DNA from: Dipteris shenzhenensis | Lineage: Eukaryota > Polypodiophyta > Polypodiopsida > Gleicheniales | Strand: one strand, 5' to 3' | Assembly: GCA_047967505.1 (NCBI GenBank) | Contig: CM106540.1 | DNA length: 64,000 bases | Shown here: positions 11,514-23,340 of the stretch, piece after piece | Numbering within the stretch: the first letter of the stretch is position 1 | Layout of the letters: each line of letters starts with the position of its first letter | Translations under genes and position numbers: made by a program | Notes under the pieces: model-generated | The model's input: only the letters and a program-made list of their open reading frames with translations | The model's database searches: none | What the model was told of the DNA's origin: nothing

Positions 11514-12430
11514 ATGTCCTCGGACTCCTCCAACTCCATTGATTTCACTTATCAACGTCCTCCCGTTCCACTTTCCTATGAATCTCAAATTCAACTCTTT
11601 GAGTTCGAACATGATCTACAAGATACCGTTCTGGACCCCCAAGCTGAGCCCGTGGTTACTTCCACAATTCAGACTGCCTCCATCACCTTGCCATCGAGCA
11701 TGACAAACAACGAGCTCAAAGAAGATGCAAAGACCTCCAAGGGGGAACCCTCTAGTATACTTGTGAGGAAAAGAGGTTTGGAAGGGGAAAACATTGAAGA
11801 AGTTGAAGGGGAGCATTAGTAAGAGTAACTTGCCCAATACCTTTCACATTATATGATGCATTATTGCCACATGTGACACTGCCCCCTTGAGATGGATGCA
11901 GAGAGCAGCCACGGTGGAGCAAGTTGCATAGCAACCACGGTGAGGGTTGTTTTCTCGAAACACTGTTGGAAGTTCAAAGAGTAAGCTACAAGACCCTCCA
12001 ACAAGATTATGATAGGGTTGTGCTCAAGCTTGCCCTGGCTTTCAACAGTTTTGAAGTCCGTCATGCTGAGAGATTTCCAAACCAGAGTGAAAGTCTTGGA
12101 AATGGCCCATGTTGATGTTTTTGAGCAATTTAAGTAGCTTCACCAGATGTTGAGGGATTCAAATGAAGTTGTTGCACAAAGTGAGCAAAGAGTGGAGGAG
12201 ATGAAGGAGAACATCCGTAGCCTTACGTTGAGGGAGGAAGGAATCAAGAAGAAACTTTGTCATGTACAGAGCAAGACTATGGTATTGACGGCCACAATAG
12301 TTAAATCGAATGCCTAGACTACTATGCAGCAGGGTCTTAAATGCATGGTCTGCCATACCCCCATCATAGATGACTGCATGATCCAATGGCCTGTGTGCTA
12401 CCACCCTATGCGAGGGGGGGTAGTCCACAT
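11514..12430 (+). pseudogene. possible gag-like ORF with coiled coil, broken
   Basis: An open frame (11,514-11,819) begins M-S-S-D-S-S-N-S and encodes an acidic, proline-containing peptide ending in a charged tail. In another frame, about 12,070-12,420, a helical coiled-coil-like peptide continues (V-A-Q-S-E-Q-R-V-E-E-M-K-E-N) and then a C-M-V-C cluster. At least two stops and one frame change separate the parts. Position just after an LTR-like TATA region suggests a gag remnant, but no family match is recognised. Confidence 0.35.
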
Positions 12431-12448
12431 CCTCTTAAAAAATTTAAG

Positions 12449-12512
12449 CCAGGGGACTTATGCACTATTGTCTTGGAATTGAGTTTTGGAGAGACTCAGA
12501 CAACACCTTCAT
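12449..12512 (+). mobile_element. 64-bp copia reverse-transcriptase scrap
   Basis: The sequence ggacttatgcactattgtct and what follows matches the family A RT coding region at 51,291-51,345 (L-M-H-Y-C-L-G-I-E-F). It ends exactly where the G-rich telomere-like tract begins. Confidence 0.85.
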
Positions 12513-12945
12513 AGAGGGTTTAGGGTGGTTGGGGGGATTTAGGGGTCTTGAGGGGGTTTGATGGGGTTTGGGGAGTTTGGGGGGGGGGGGGGGGGTTGAG
12601 GGGGTTTAGGGGGTTTGGGAGGGTTTGAGGGGTTTTGGGGGTTTGAGGGGGTTTTGGGGGTTTAAGGGTCCAAGGGGTTTTGAGAGTTTAGGGTTTAGGG
12701 GTTTTTGGGGTTTAGGGGGGTTTAAGGGACTTTTGGGAGTTTAAGGGATTTTGGGGGTTTAAGGGGATTTAAGCGATTTAGGGATTAGGTTTTAGGGTTT
12801 AGGGGGCTTGGGGGGTTTGAGGGGGTTTAAGGAGTTTTAGGAGTTTATAGCTTGGGAACTTTTGGGGGGTTTTAAGGGAGATTTAGTGGTTTAAGGGGGT
12901 TTACAATTCTGGGGGGTTTGGGGATTTCGTGATATTTTGGGTGTA
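12513..12945. repeat. degenerate interstitial telomere-like repeat (TTTAGGG-related)
   Basis: About 430 bp of G/T-rich sequence made of variants such as GGGTTTAG, GGGGTTTGAG and GGGATTTAGG, with a run of about 14 G near 12,580. Plant telomeres are (TTTAGGG)n. Exact units occur only in part, so this is a decayed telomeric or telomere-like array. The G strand is the plus strand throughout. Confidence 0.8.
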
Positions 12946-12959
12946 TGACTTGACTTTGT

Positions 12960-13985
12960 GGGAGGATTTTGGATGTGTTCAGGTGGAGAGGATGAGTAGT
13001 GACACCTCATCGGATGGGGGCAACCCCACAGGAGCATGGATTGGCTTTGTAAGATAATTTTTTGTCCTTGCACTCATTGCAAGTGAGAGGTTTGTCATCA
13101 ATGCCGTATCGTCATGCGCCACTTGCAGGTGTATGGAGAGGCACCACTAAAGGATCAACAGTAAGCCAATGGTCTTTGAGTAATTCATGAATATTTATAT
13201 TGTGTGCATATTGCACACACTAACCTTGCATTCTATAGGATAAGGAGAGCACCGAGGGAGTACATGCACCACCACCACACTTTTGAGACAAATGATCCTC
13301 TAGATGAGGACAAGGGTATGGCGGACATGATGGCTTCTATTTTTGGAGGCATGACATTAGATGGGGGTGACATGTCTAAATCTGAGACTGTGATGTGAGA
13401 TTTGGCATCAACACGCTTGTATGATAGTGCCAGGATGGCAAAACTATGAGCTTGCCTCTTGATCTTGAATTTGCAAGCAAAGTATGGCTGGTCAGACACA
13501 AGTGTCTCAACCTTGATGAGATTAGTGCAAATCATGTTTGCATCTTAATTGTTTCAAAGTTTTTCGTTCTTAGTATCTCATTCCTAATTGTTCTAGTTAG
13601 TACCTCATTCTTAAGGTTTCTTGGATATGCAAATTGCAATAGGTTGGTCGAGAAGATGTTGCTTGCCCCAAATACCATGCCCAGTTCTAGAGACGAGGAG
13701 AGGAAGATGTTGACAATGGTTGGTGGGATGGATTATAACACCATCCATGCTTGCCCTAATAATTGTATTTTGTTTCTTCATGAGTATGGAGATTTAGTTA
13801 ATTGTCAAGAGTGAGGGTCACAACGCTATAGACAGCTTGTTGGGTGAGAAGGTCCTAGTAAAGGTCTGGAGACATTTGCCCATCATCCCCAAGATATAGC
13901 ACATGTTCAAATGTAAGTCCATTGTGCAGCTGATGATGTGACATGCTACACACTAGTCTACCGATGACACTTTGAGGATCCCTGA
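12960..13985 (+). pseudogene. CACTA (En/Spm) TNP2-type transposase relic
   Basis: Pieces of a TNP2 transposase, which cuts and pastes CACTA elements, occur in order. Near 13,050-13,160 is a transposase-associated zinc-binding segment (C-P-C-T-H-C-K, then C-H-Q-C, H-L-Q-V-Y-G). A likely intron follows at 13,160-13,238 (GTAAGC...CTATAG), then Y-M-H-H-H-H-T-F-E and the acidic G-M-A-D-M-M-A-S-I-F-G-G. W-S-D-T-S lies at about 13,485. The core N-T-I-H-A-C-P-N-N-C-I-L-F is at 13,735-13,775, then R-H-L-P-I-I-P-K in a shifted frame. Several stops and at least one frameshift (near 13,815) are present. A reversed copia fragment cuts it off at about 13,988. No CACTA terminal repeats were found. Confidence 0.85.
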
Positions 13986-13987
13986 AG

Positions 13988-16325
13988 ATTTGCAATTTGC
14001 CATATGAAACTTCTTCAGGAGACTCTCAACATACTTGAGCTGACTCATGAATGTTCTATCTGAATCTCTCCAAAACTCAATTCCAAGACAATAGTGCATA
14101 AGTCCAAGATCTTTCAAGTTGAACTCTGTAGGATAAGTCTTGTTTTAGTTTTCTGATGAAGCTATCCTTGCTTCCTGTCACAATCAGATCATCTACGTAC
14201 AAAAGTGCAATAGTAATGTCTTCCCCTTGAACTTTGTAGTAGAGAGTATGATCTGCATTGGACTTCATGTATCCCAGATTAGCAAAATACTTGTCAATAT
14301 TGTTGTACCAACTTTTGGGTGTTTGCTTTAAGCTGTAGATACTCTTTTTGAGATGGCAAACCTTATTCTCCTTCCCTGGTTCAACATAACCTATTGCTTG
14401 TTGTATGTAGACTTCCTCATCTAGATAACCATTGAGAAATGCATTCTTAACATCAAGTTGGTAAACATTCCATCTGCTGAGTGTCGCTAGTGATATCAAG
14501 AACCGTATGGAATCCATCTTTGCTACTGGAGCATAAGTCTCATCATAGTCCCGACCATATTGCTGTGCAAAGCCTTTTGCAACTAGTCTGGCTTTGTATC
14601 TCTGAATACTGCCATCTGGATTGTACTTCACTTTATATGCCCATTTGTTTGCTATGGCCTTCTTTCCTAGTGGAAGGTCGCATAATTCCCAAGTATTATT
14701 CTTATACAAAGCATCCATTTCTTCATTCATAGTAGTTTGCTATTTTGGCTTGTCTACTGTGTCTTCGAAGTACACTGGCTCTTCTGTAGCCATAATGGTA
14801 GTCATAAGAGCATAGTTTATGGTTTCTACCTGAATTGCTTTGCCTTTTTTAGCATATGTCAATTTGTTGCTTTCCCTAGTAGGCCGTCTGAGTTGCTATG
14901 GCTCTGCTTGAGGTGTTTTTGGCAATCCTTGCTCTTCTTCATCAACCTATTTTGTAGATGACTGTGAAGTCGATGCTTCTATCTCCTGTGTATTTGAGGT
15001 TTTCCATTCTGATTCCTCATTGAAGATTACATCCTTGGAGATAATGACCTTGCGGTTGATGGGATCATACAACTTGTATGCTTTGCTTTCTTCACTGTAG
15101 CCAACCATGATGCATTTGCATGACTTCACATCCAATTTCTTGCGATGATCATCATGTATGTGAGCATATGCTATGCAACCAAATATGCGGGGATGCCCAA
15201 TGTGTGTCTTGTGTCAAGTGAATGCTTCATAAGGAGTCATACCTTGTATCGGTTCGATAGGAAGCCGATTAAGCAAATAGTTCACAATGGCTATTGCTTC
15301 TGCCCAATACTGATTCGAAAGATGCTTCTCACTAAGCATTGCTAAAGTCCCATTCTTCCTTTTAGCTCTTGCATTCTACTGAGGAGTATCTGCACATGTG
15401 AATTGTCTTTCGAATGCCATGACTTCTGCAAAAGTTCATGAATGCTGAAGACATGTATTCACCTCCTCAATCTGATCTCATGACTTTGATCTTTCTGCCT
15501 GTCTGGTTTTCTATCATGGCTTTGAATTTTGAAATCTGGAAAAGACTTTAGATTTCTCTTTCAAAAAGTAGACCCAACAATATCTACTGTAGTCATCTCG
15601 ATGAAAGTCAGGTAGTAAAGTGAACCATTGATGCTGCAGATCTGGGCATAACCCCATACATCTGTATGTATCAAATCAAGAATACCTCGTGCACGAGAGG
15701 TACTTCTGCCAAAGTTGATTCACTTTTGTTTGCCAAAACAGCATGCTTCACAAACTTTTCCAAGAAACTATAACTTCAGAATCCCAATTGCCATATTCTG
15801 ATTTCTAAGATCTAACAACAAGTACTTGAAATTGACATGACCATATCTCTTGTGCCACTTTGGAGATAGTGGCATCTGTTGTAGTTGAGCTAACATGGCA
15901 TCCTTATCTGGTACTGTAGCTAGCATTTTGTATAAGCGTCCTTCCTTGACACCTTTTGCTACTAGCTGACATCTTCTGGATTTGTCTCTGATAGTGCATT
16001 CATCTCCGTTGAATATGACTCGATAATTGTGTTCCGTCATTTGGCCTATTGACAAGAGGTTCTTGTTGAGCTTCGAAACATAGAGCACATCTTTCACCAA
16101 TCCTTTTGTACTAGTGAAATTGTTCATAGGGATAACACCTATCCCTTGAACTGGATTCGGTGTATTATCTACTATGTAGATGACATTTTTCTAACCTTCC
16201 AATGGTTTCATCTCTGTGAACCATTCCTAATGATTTGTCATGTGAGATGATGCCCCGATGTCCATGTACCAAGGATCATGTTCCGCTTGGTCGTCGACTT
16301 GATAGCTGAAATCCTCTTTTGGATT
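13988..16325 (-). pseudogene. Ty1/copia family A protease-integrase-RT fragment
   Basis: Read on the minus strand, protease appears first (D-I-G-A-S-S-H-M near 16,260, catalytic Asp kept but the usual D-S-G is D-I-G). Then come the pre-integrase region (16,127-15,768, W-H-K-R-Y-G-H), decayed integrase (15,770-15,150), the F-N-E-E-S linker (15,135-14,947) and a long intact RT frame (14,730-14,077) with K-A-R-L-V-A-K-G-F and catalytic Y-V-D-D. The RT frame is lost after about 14,090 and homology ends near 13,988 inside the CACTA relic. RNase H and the 3' LTR are missing. The stops and lost frames make it inactive. The plus-strand copy at 48-52 kb is the same family. Confidence 0.92.
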
Positions 16326-17170
16326 GACCTCTACAAAAAAGCTCCTAGCTCCTCCAAGAGCTCTACGCTCAGCCGCTCCTCTGTCAAAGTTGGGCTCCAG
16401 CCAACACTCGGCTCTGCAATCGGCTCATCCGCAGACTCCAGCTAAGGCTCTACAATGATTGCTCCAATCGGCTCACCCACAAGCTCCAGCAAACTCACAT
16501 GTCCTGCTCTCCCAAGGATCTCGGGCGGCCAACACCCAGATGGCAGCTCTTCAATGCCCACTCTTAGCAATGTCCTACTCTGCCTATCTCCAGTGCTCTC
16601 AGTCAGTGCATCTCCACAAAAGCCCAAGCCCACAGCTCCATACCCAGCTCCTTTGTAGCGCGCACAACGACCAAAGAGACATCGCGCGCTCGACCTCCAA
16701 GCCTCTGCTCCACAGCCACGACTCCAACCTCATATGACACAACCCATGCAAGCACCCACAGTAATGTCTAGCTAGTGCGGATGTCGACCTCAAGCAATGC
16801 CCGTTAGACTCCCTTGACCAACATCTACATGGAGACTCAACAACTTCTCTCCTACAACCGACACTAGCTTCTAGCTCCTAGAGCCTCTCCACCCGACTGC
16901 TTACAATGCCACGGTTGAGGGCTGCAACACTGTCTCCAACAGACTCCTATAGCCCAGCACAAAGCCAAGCTAGGCTCCATCCATAGTGCCCAAGCGCTCA
17001 CAACACGACACAATGCTGACTCACAGCCACACAGCCAGTGTTAGACAACCACACAGCCAACGCCATGGCTCCAAGCTACTCCAGACGGGCCTCTAGCAAT
17101 GATGAAGCCATAGCGCGGCCTTCAACGAAGAGCACAATAGAGATGGCCTCCCTATAGCACTACAATGGCT
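16326..17170. other. C-rich, G-poor strand-skewed stretch
   Basis: Sequence dominated by words such as agctcc, ctccagc, cacaac and ccaagc. The plus strand is clearly C/A-rich and G-poor, with no credible coding frame. A stretch of the same style lies at 45,880-46,680. Both precede the cttgaagattt motif and the family A leader, so this may be part of the 5' region of that retroelement family. Confidence 0.5.
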
Positions 17171-18926
17171 CCTAGCCCATCAGAAGCAAACTGCGCCAGC
17201 ACCGAACATCCATGAGCTCAATGGAGAAGAAGATAGAATCTATAAGATTCCATTGGAATCTTGAAGATTCCATCAAAATCTTGAAGATTTTGGTCCTCCT
17301 TTGACCGACACGTGACATCCCATACCAAGACCCTATCCCAAGGTCACCACTCACCTCAGGAGTGGTCTACTAGTAGCTGACACGTGTCCCTTATCTGACA
17401 TGTCAACAGCCCCATGAGGCTACCATATCATCAACCTTATCTACCACATCATCATCCAAGTGGTCATCTACCATGTCATCCTTATCTGCCACGGTGGCAG
17501 CCACATCAGCATTGCCAAGTTAGCAGTCCACATCAGTAGTCCACGTCACCTACTACATCATCTGCCATGTTCACGTCATTTGCCACATCATCATTAACAC
17601 GTCATCTACCATGTCACCTATGCCACATCATCATGGACATGTCATCTATCATGTCAGCATAGCCACATCATCTGCTGACATAATCATCTGTGCCACCTTA
17701 GTAATGCCACCTCATCTATCCAATCAGCACTGACCCCTGCAGGCACAATTACCTCTTCACAGGCCCTTCATGTGACCACTCTTGCCACCTCATCACTACT
17801 TCACAGGCACACCTCTAGCTAGGCATAGTGCCACATCATCATTGCATGTGACCCACAGTGACACATCATCATTGAGCTCCATTTGCACTCCTTTTTGCCC
17901 CTCCCCTTCACCTAGATCAAGTTGTATCTCTTGATCCACGAAGAATTTGAGGGCGCTCCAAAAAGGAAAGTCGCTCGATTTTTTGTGCTCTATGCGCTCA
18001 TCACATCATGTGCACATTTTGGTGCAAGTTACACTCACATTTGAGCCTCGCCGACAAATCCACTTCCTACATGCACATCAGCCTCTACATTGATGCATCT
18101 GACCTAGCACTTAAAAAGAACAAAAGAAAAGGAATTATTTGATGTTCTTTCATTGATCGATGGTTGGTATAGATCTAGATCAGAGTAGACTAGATCACCA
18201 TAGAGGGGATGCTTTGAATTTCCCCAAGTTGCCAATCTAAGCCATGCCCGAAATTCCCGACTAGTACCTACTCAGAGTCAGTCCATACGCTCACATACGG
18301 TTTCATATCATCACATTACCTGAAATCTGACATTCATCAGTTCAGTGAGCAAACTTCAGAGTTGTTCAAAGGCATTGCCGATTGTTCAGTGGGGCAGATA
18401 GCATTTGATTTCACACACACACGCCACCATTATGAAGCCTATTCGGCTATTTCATGGCATTACGCACATCATTTCAGCCTTGTAAAGCCTCTTGGCTATT
18501 CCTGGCATCATTTGCCATAAGCCTTATAGTTCAAAGTCAGTGTTTTGCAGTTGATTTATACATTGATTTTCATGACACTTTGAGTACATTTCCTGCACCA
18601 TGTCTACGACTAGCAACTCAATCTGGAGCCATCTACTAAGCTAGACAACTCCAATTATGGTACATGGAAATACTGAATGGATACCATTCTTGTACTTTAG
18701 GACAATTGGGAGTATGTCAATGGATCTACACCTAGACCATTGGACGATCTAGCCAGCTCTACTCCACCTATTGTCACAACACCAACAGCAGGATCTATAG
18801 CTACATAAATAGTTTTCGTACCTATAGCAGATCCTGCCATTGCCCGAGCTCAAGTAGAATGGGATAAGAAAGACAAGTATGCATATCATCTGATCAAGCA
18901 GAATGTGCAAGATGTCATGCTAGGAC
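17171..18926 (+). mobile_element. Ty1/copia family A 5' region and gag start
   Basis: Noncoding leader with cttgaagattt repeats, many CCACATCATC words, ctagatcaag/cttgatccac and a conserved gtgctctatgcg block. A gag start near 18,600 follows, broken by stops but recognisable (L-V-L-x-D-N-W-E-Y-V-N-G-S-T-P-R-P-L-D-D). It matches the reversed copy at 0.7-2.1 kb and the plus copy at 46.7-48.2 kb. Gag is interrupted at 18,926 by the LTR of another copia element; the uninterrupted counterpart sequence continues at 48,247. Confidence 0.8.
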
Positions 18927-19256
18927 TGTGAAGAGAGTGGGAGAGAAGGAAGGAGTCTCACTTGGGGAATATACACAAAGATGGAGGCTGAAAACAGTTT
19001 TCCTCTTCTTAGTTGTGTAAGCCAAAAGAACTCTAAGTACAAAAGAATACGTGAACCCTATATGTGGGTCTCAAACCAAACTCAGCTATCTAAGGTGGCA
19101 TACTAACTGAGCCACTAAGTAGAGTACATAAAGATAGATGTCATCCAGCTATTATTCATGGGCAGTGTACCAACCGCATCTACAGCTAACAAGTCGGTGA
19201 CATAAATGCACAACGGTCACCTTGGCATATCACGAGTGGAGCTCAATATCTCAACA
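18927..19256 (-). mobile_element. 3' LTR of copia element B (330 bp)
   Basis: On the minus strand the LTR starts TGTTGAGATATTGAGC just after a polypurine tract (AGGGGGAG, plus-strand 19,257-19,264) and ends ...CTCTTCACA at 18,927. TG/CA borders are present. It is nested inside the gag of a family A copy. The matching 5' LTR is absent because the element is truncated near 21,515, so a target duplication cannot be tested. Confidence 0.88.
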
Positions 19257-21515
19257 CTCCCCCTTGAGCTCAATCCCAATTCCTGCACACCAACCAGGTC
19301 TCTAAATTTGCGCAGCTTCTGTGCACCCAATGCCTTCATGAATATGTCAACTACCTGATCCTTTGTGCTGATATAAACTAGATTAATAAAACCTATAAGG
19401 ACCTTCTCCCACACATAGTGATAATGCACCTCAATGTGCTTTGTTCTAGCATGATAGACTGGGTTATTTGCTAAGTGTATACTGCTCATGTTGTCACAAT
19501 AAATGGCAACTGACCCATCTGTAGACTGATGCATATCATAAAGTAGCTTATGCAACCAAGCTGCCTTACATGCAGCCATTGCTGCACCCCTGTACTCAGC
19601 CTCTGTGCTCGACAAGGCAACTGTTGGTTGTTTCTTGCTACTCCAAGTGACTGCAGCACTCCCAAAAGAGAACATATATCCACTTGTAGATCGTCTATCA
19701 GAAATACTACTAGCCCAATCAGCATCAATGTATCCATGCAACTGTATATGAACCCCAGTCTCATAAAATAGTCCATATTGCAATGTGGACTTGACATACC
19801 TCAGTATGTGTCTAGCCACATCCAAATGCCATTTCCTTGGAGCCTACATAAACTAAATTACCAACCCAACAGCATAGCTCAAATCTGGCCTGGTAATAGT
19901 CATATAAATCAAACTTCCTACTATGCATCTGTACATAGTAGGGTCTTCAGAAGCTCACCTGCATCTGCACTCAACTTTACATTCTGCTCCAAAGGAACTA
20001 AAATATGCTTACAGCCTATCATCCCATATTTGGACAGCATGTCCAATCCATACTGCCTCTGCAAGAGCCATATCCCACTTGTGGATCTAATCACCTCAAT
20101 GCCCAAGAAGTAACGCAGCTCTCCCAAATCCTTCATCTCAAACTTCTGCTTCAATAGCATTTTCACATGAAGGATATCTTCATCACTATCACCTGTGATG
20201 ATCAAATCATCAACATAAATGACAAGCAGCATAATGCCTTTCTCTATTTTTCTCACATAAAGTGAGAAATCTACCTTGGAAATCTGAAAGCCAATAGTGA
20301 CAAGATACTGCCCTATCTTGTCAGACCATGCTCTGGGTGCTTGCTTCAAGCCATACAAGGATTTCTTCAACCTGCAAACAAACTCAGGATGAACATCATG
20401 AACATAACCTGGTGATTGCTCCATATAGACCTCTTCTTGCAAATCACCATGCAAGAAAGCATTCTTTACATCCATCTGATGTAAAGACCATCCCTTTGAT
20501 GCAGCCATAGCAATGACTGCTCTTACGATTGCGATCCTTGCAACCGGACTAAATGTTTCTTCATAATCAATGCCATATGTCTATGCATACCCCTTGACAA
20601 CTAATCTTGGCTTGTATCCATTCACAAAACCATCTGCATTGTGCTTCCCATTATAAACCCACTTGCAGCTAATTGCATTCTTGTCTTTAGGTATTCCCAT
20701 GTAGCATTTTCTTCCAAGGCATCTATTTCTTCATCCATGGCTTTCTCCCATTTTTCTTTTCCCATGGCATGCTCAAAAGAAGTGGGTTCTGGTTCATGTA
20801 TCACTTTGACCATATAGGCATAGTGAATGGCTGTAAATCCATCATATTTTAGCCTATCCATAGGATACCTAGCTCTGGTAGACCTGCGCAAAATAGGCTC
20901 ACTACCAGGTGCTCTCAAAACATCCCTTGTCTTCCTTACTCCAGGTGTAACAATAGAAGGAATACCCAACTCATCATCAAGGCTCTGTTCTCTGAGCCAC
21001 TGGATTCACCATCCACATAAGAGTGACCTGCATTCACATCAACGTTAGGCTAATCTACTTTCTCTTTTCCTTCTCATGATACTTGCATACCACTATCTAC
21101 ATTGCTTTGAGGAGATCCTCCTGATCTCAATCTGCCTATCCATGGTGACGTATGTGAACCACTGCTAGAGGACACTACAAGTCCACTAATATTTTGTGAT
21201 TGCTGCTATGAATTATGTGTAGCATTACCACTTTGTGCATCCACATCATCAATCACACTTACTGGTTTATACTAGCTACTCGTCTCATCAAAAACAACAT
21301 CTCTATTCACTGTAAACTTACGAGTAAAAGGGTTATAGCATCTATACCCTTTTTGCTGCAGAGAATAACCAATAAAGATGCACTTCTCAGCTTTTGGATC
21401 CAACTTGGATCTCAACTCATCTGGCACATGAACATGGGCAATGCAACCAAAAACTTTCAAATGAGAATTATCTGGTTTCTTACCAGTATACCTCTCCTCT
21501 GGTGTCATGCCATTT
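19257..21515 (-). pseudogene. copia element B integrase end, RT and RNase H
   Basis: Minus-strand order: end of integrase (T-P-E-E-R-Y-T-G-K-K-P, H-L-K-V-F-G-C, 21,508-21,272), a stop-rich linker, RT N-terminus (20,969-20,622), RT core (20,508-19,921) with Q-M-D-V-K-N-A-F-L-H-G and catalytic Y-V-D-D-L, then RNase H (19,825-19,217) with D-A-D-W-A, S-S-T-E-A-E-Y and C-D-N-M-S. RT copies the RNA genome and RNase H degrades it. A few stops and frame breaks separate the blocks (for example near 20,600 and 19,900). Gag, protease, the integrase core and the 5' LTR are missing. Confidence 0.94.
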
Positions 21516-22600
21516 ATCCAAAATGCCTACTCCAAAACTCTACTCCGCCATTCTCAAATCCAACAACATTGCTGAAGTTTGTGGGCGATGGAACGAAAGG
21601 TATGCATGGATACATCATAGCTCAGTCTCAAGTTTCACACATGTACAAGTCTTTATACAAGTAAGAGGCAAACACAAAAACACAGCAAATAGCCAAAAGC
21701 TCTAGATTGAAAGAGCAATTACAAAATAAAATTCAAGAACATACAAAGATGAGGGAGAAGTTACGTAAAGCAAGATCGAAAGCAACCCCATTGGGAGATA
21801 GGCTTATAAGAAGAAAACTTTACAACCTTGCAAAATTGAAGGAGGGTGAAAGCGTCAAGTTCAAAAAGCACAATAATATTTTTAAAGCATTTGCTATTTG
21901 CAATGTGGCTATGATAAATCTTCCTATGTTAACTCTTATATATGCATCCAGTTTATAGGAAAGTTTTGGAGCCCCAAAAGGAAAATGCTGATCTGGATGC
22001 TCTTCCCATAAAACAAATGAAAAGTCTCTTTTCAAGTACTATTGTGAAAGGGATGATTGAGGAAAAGAAGTTTAAAACCATCAAACACAATGTTGGTAAA
22101 CTTAATTAAGGAGGCTCTTGATGAGAGTGGAGTTAGCATGAAAGGCTATTCTTCTATTTTCAAAGCAGTGTCATCCACTTTTAAAGATCAAAGGAACAAA
22201 CGTGTGCTTCTTCCAAATCCTGCAGAAGTCTAGAATTTCAAAGCTTCACTCAATGAACAAGCAGATGATTTTATTGTGGACAGTGGTTGCATATTGAGGA
22301 TGTATTTAAAGGTAGTAAGGGGAGCACTGTGTATAATCCTTGGAATAATATTTTTGCTGATCTTGAACAATTACAAAAAAGAATGGTTGAATTCTACAAA
22401 ATCACATTTAAAGAGTGTCAGGGACGGCTTATATTTGTCATAAAGTTGGATGAATGTGAAATTGTTAAAGAGAAAAAGATTGAAAGAGTGACCATCACAC
22501 TTATGAATAGGACACTTGATACATCAATAACAAAAAAAAACTCAAAGCATTCAGTGTGCAATCAGAGAAGCACATTTGGTGGTTGGGAGCATTTGAGGTA
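21516..22600 (+). pseudogene. N-terminal part of a decayed transposon-type gene
   Basis: Several plus-strand frames look coding but are not joined. One (21,610-21,955) is basic with a likely coiled coil (K-M-R-E-K-L-R-K-A-R-S-K). Another (22,287-22,600) contains L-E-Q-L-Q-K-R-M-V-E-F-Y and ends, after a shift, in H-I-W-W-L-G-A-F-E-V at a GTAAGC donor near 22,600. A family cannot be named from this half alone. Together with the C-x-x-C segment that follows, it resembles DDE-type transposon proteins. Confidence 0.45.
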
Positions 22601-22689
22601 AGCGTGAACTTTCATTTTTCAAATAGAGTTGTTTGATTACATTTATTATATCTTGATGCTTCAATAGAGTTTTTGCTTCTCAATGGTAG

Positions 22690-23340
22690 GTAAAGACATA
22701 GGACCACCAAACCTTATTTTGGCTGTTTCACCATACCAAAATACCAGAAGTCATCAAAAACCAAGTTCAAGGAGGGCAACTTCATTTTGAAGGCAAGGGC
22801 AAATTCCAAGTTGATTAGCATATGGCAAGGGACTTCAAGACCCTCAAATGCATGTTCAACATAAGCAAAGGATGTAATTCAAAAGCTCCATGCCTTTACT
22901 GCAACAAGGAGCTAGCCCATGTCATGGATCCTAAATGGTGGAGAAGAGCTCCTAATAGGGATAAGATTGATCCCAAATTCAAAGCAGTTCTTAATGTTTC
23001 TTTGTACAATGATTGCATTATGCACATGCTTCCAAGGTCATATCTCACCCTTGAAACATATCTTGATCGTCTACCAAGCTTTCCTTCTCTTTGTGGTCTT
23101 GATAAAAACCTTCCTGCTTTGACTCCACCAATTGATGGCTTGATTGGAACATCCTTTCCATTTGAGGACTTCTTGATGTTTGTTATGATATGAACATCTC
23201 CTCCATGGAGACCCATGTCCTATAATACTATTTCTAATGCGGCAATTGCTTTTTTCCTATGTTTTTCTAGTCAAAGCTTCCAAGCAAATCCAATATATAA
23301 AAATACCAACTATTTGACGATTCTACATAAAGCATGCAAT
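22690..23340 (+). pseudogene. transposase-like segment with CxxC insert
   Basis: After a likely acceptor (ATGGTAG, 22,690) comes H-M-A-R-D-F-K-T-L-K-C-M-F with one in-frame TAG just before it. Next is K-A-P-C-L-Y-C-N-K-E (about 22,885-22,915), W-W-R-R-A-P-N-R-D and a hydrophobic/proline-rich tail to 23,191. The D-x-K-x-L...C-x-x-C arrangement recalls transposon-encoded proteins with a D-[LM]-K-F-L...C-x-W-C core common in animal and seed-free-plant genomes. Coding potential disappears where a reversed LTR-like piece begins near 23,340. Confidence 0.5.

Noticed and set aside
12513-12945. Functional telomere
   Set aside because: Exact TTTAGGG units are a minority and single-copy-like DNA continues on both sides, so it is interstitial and degenerate.
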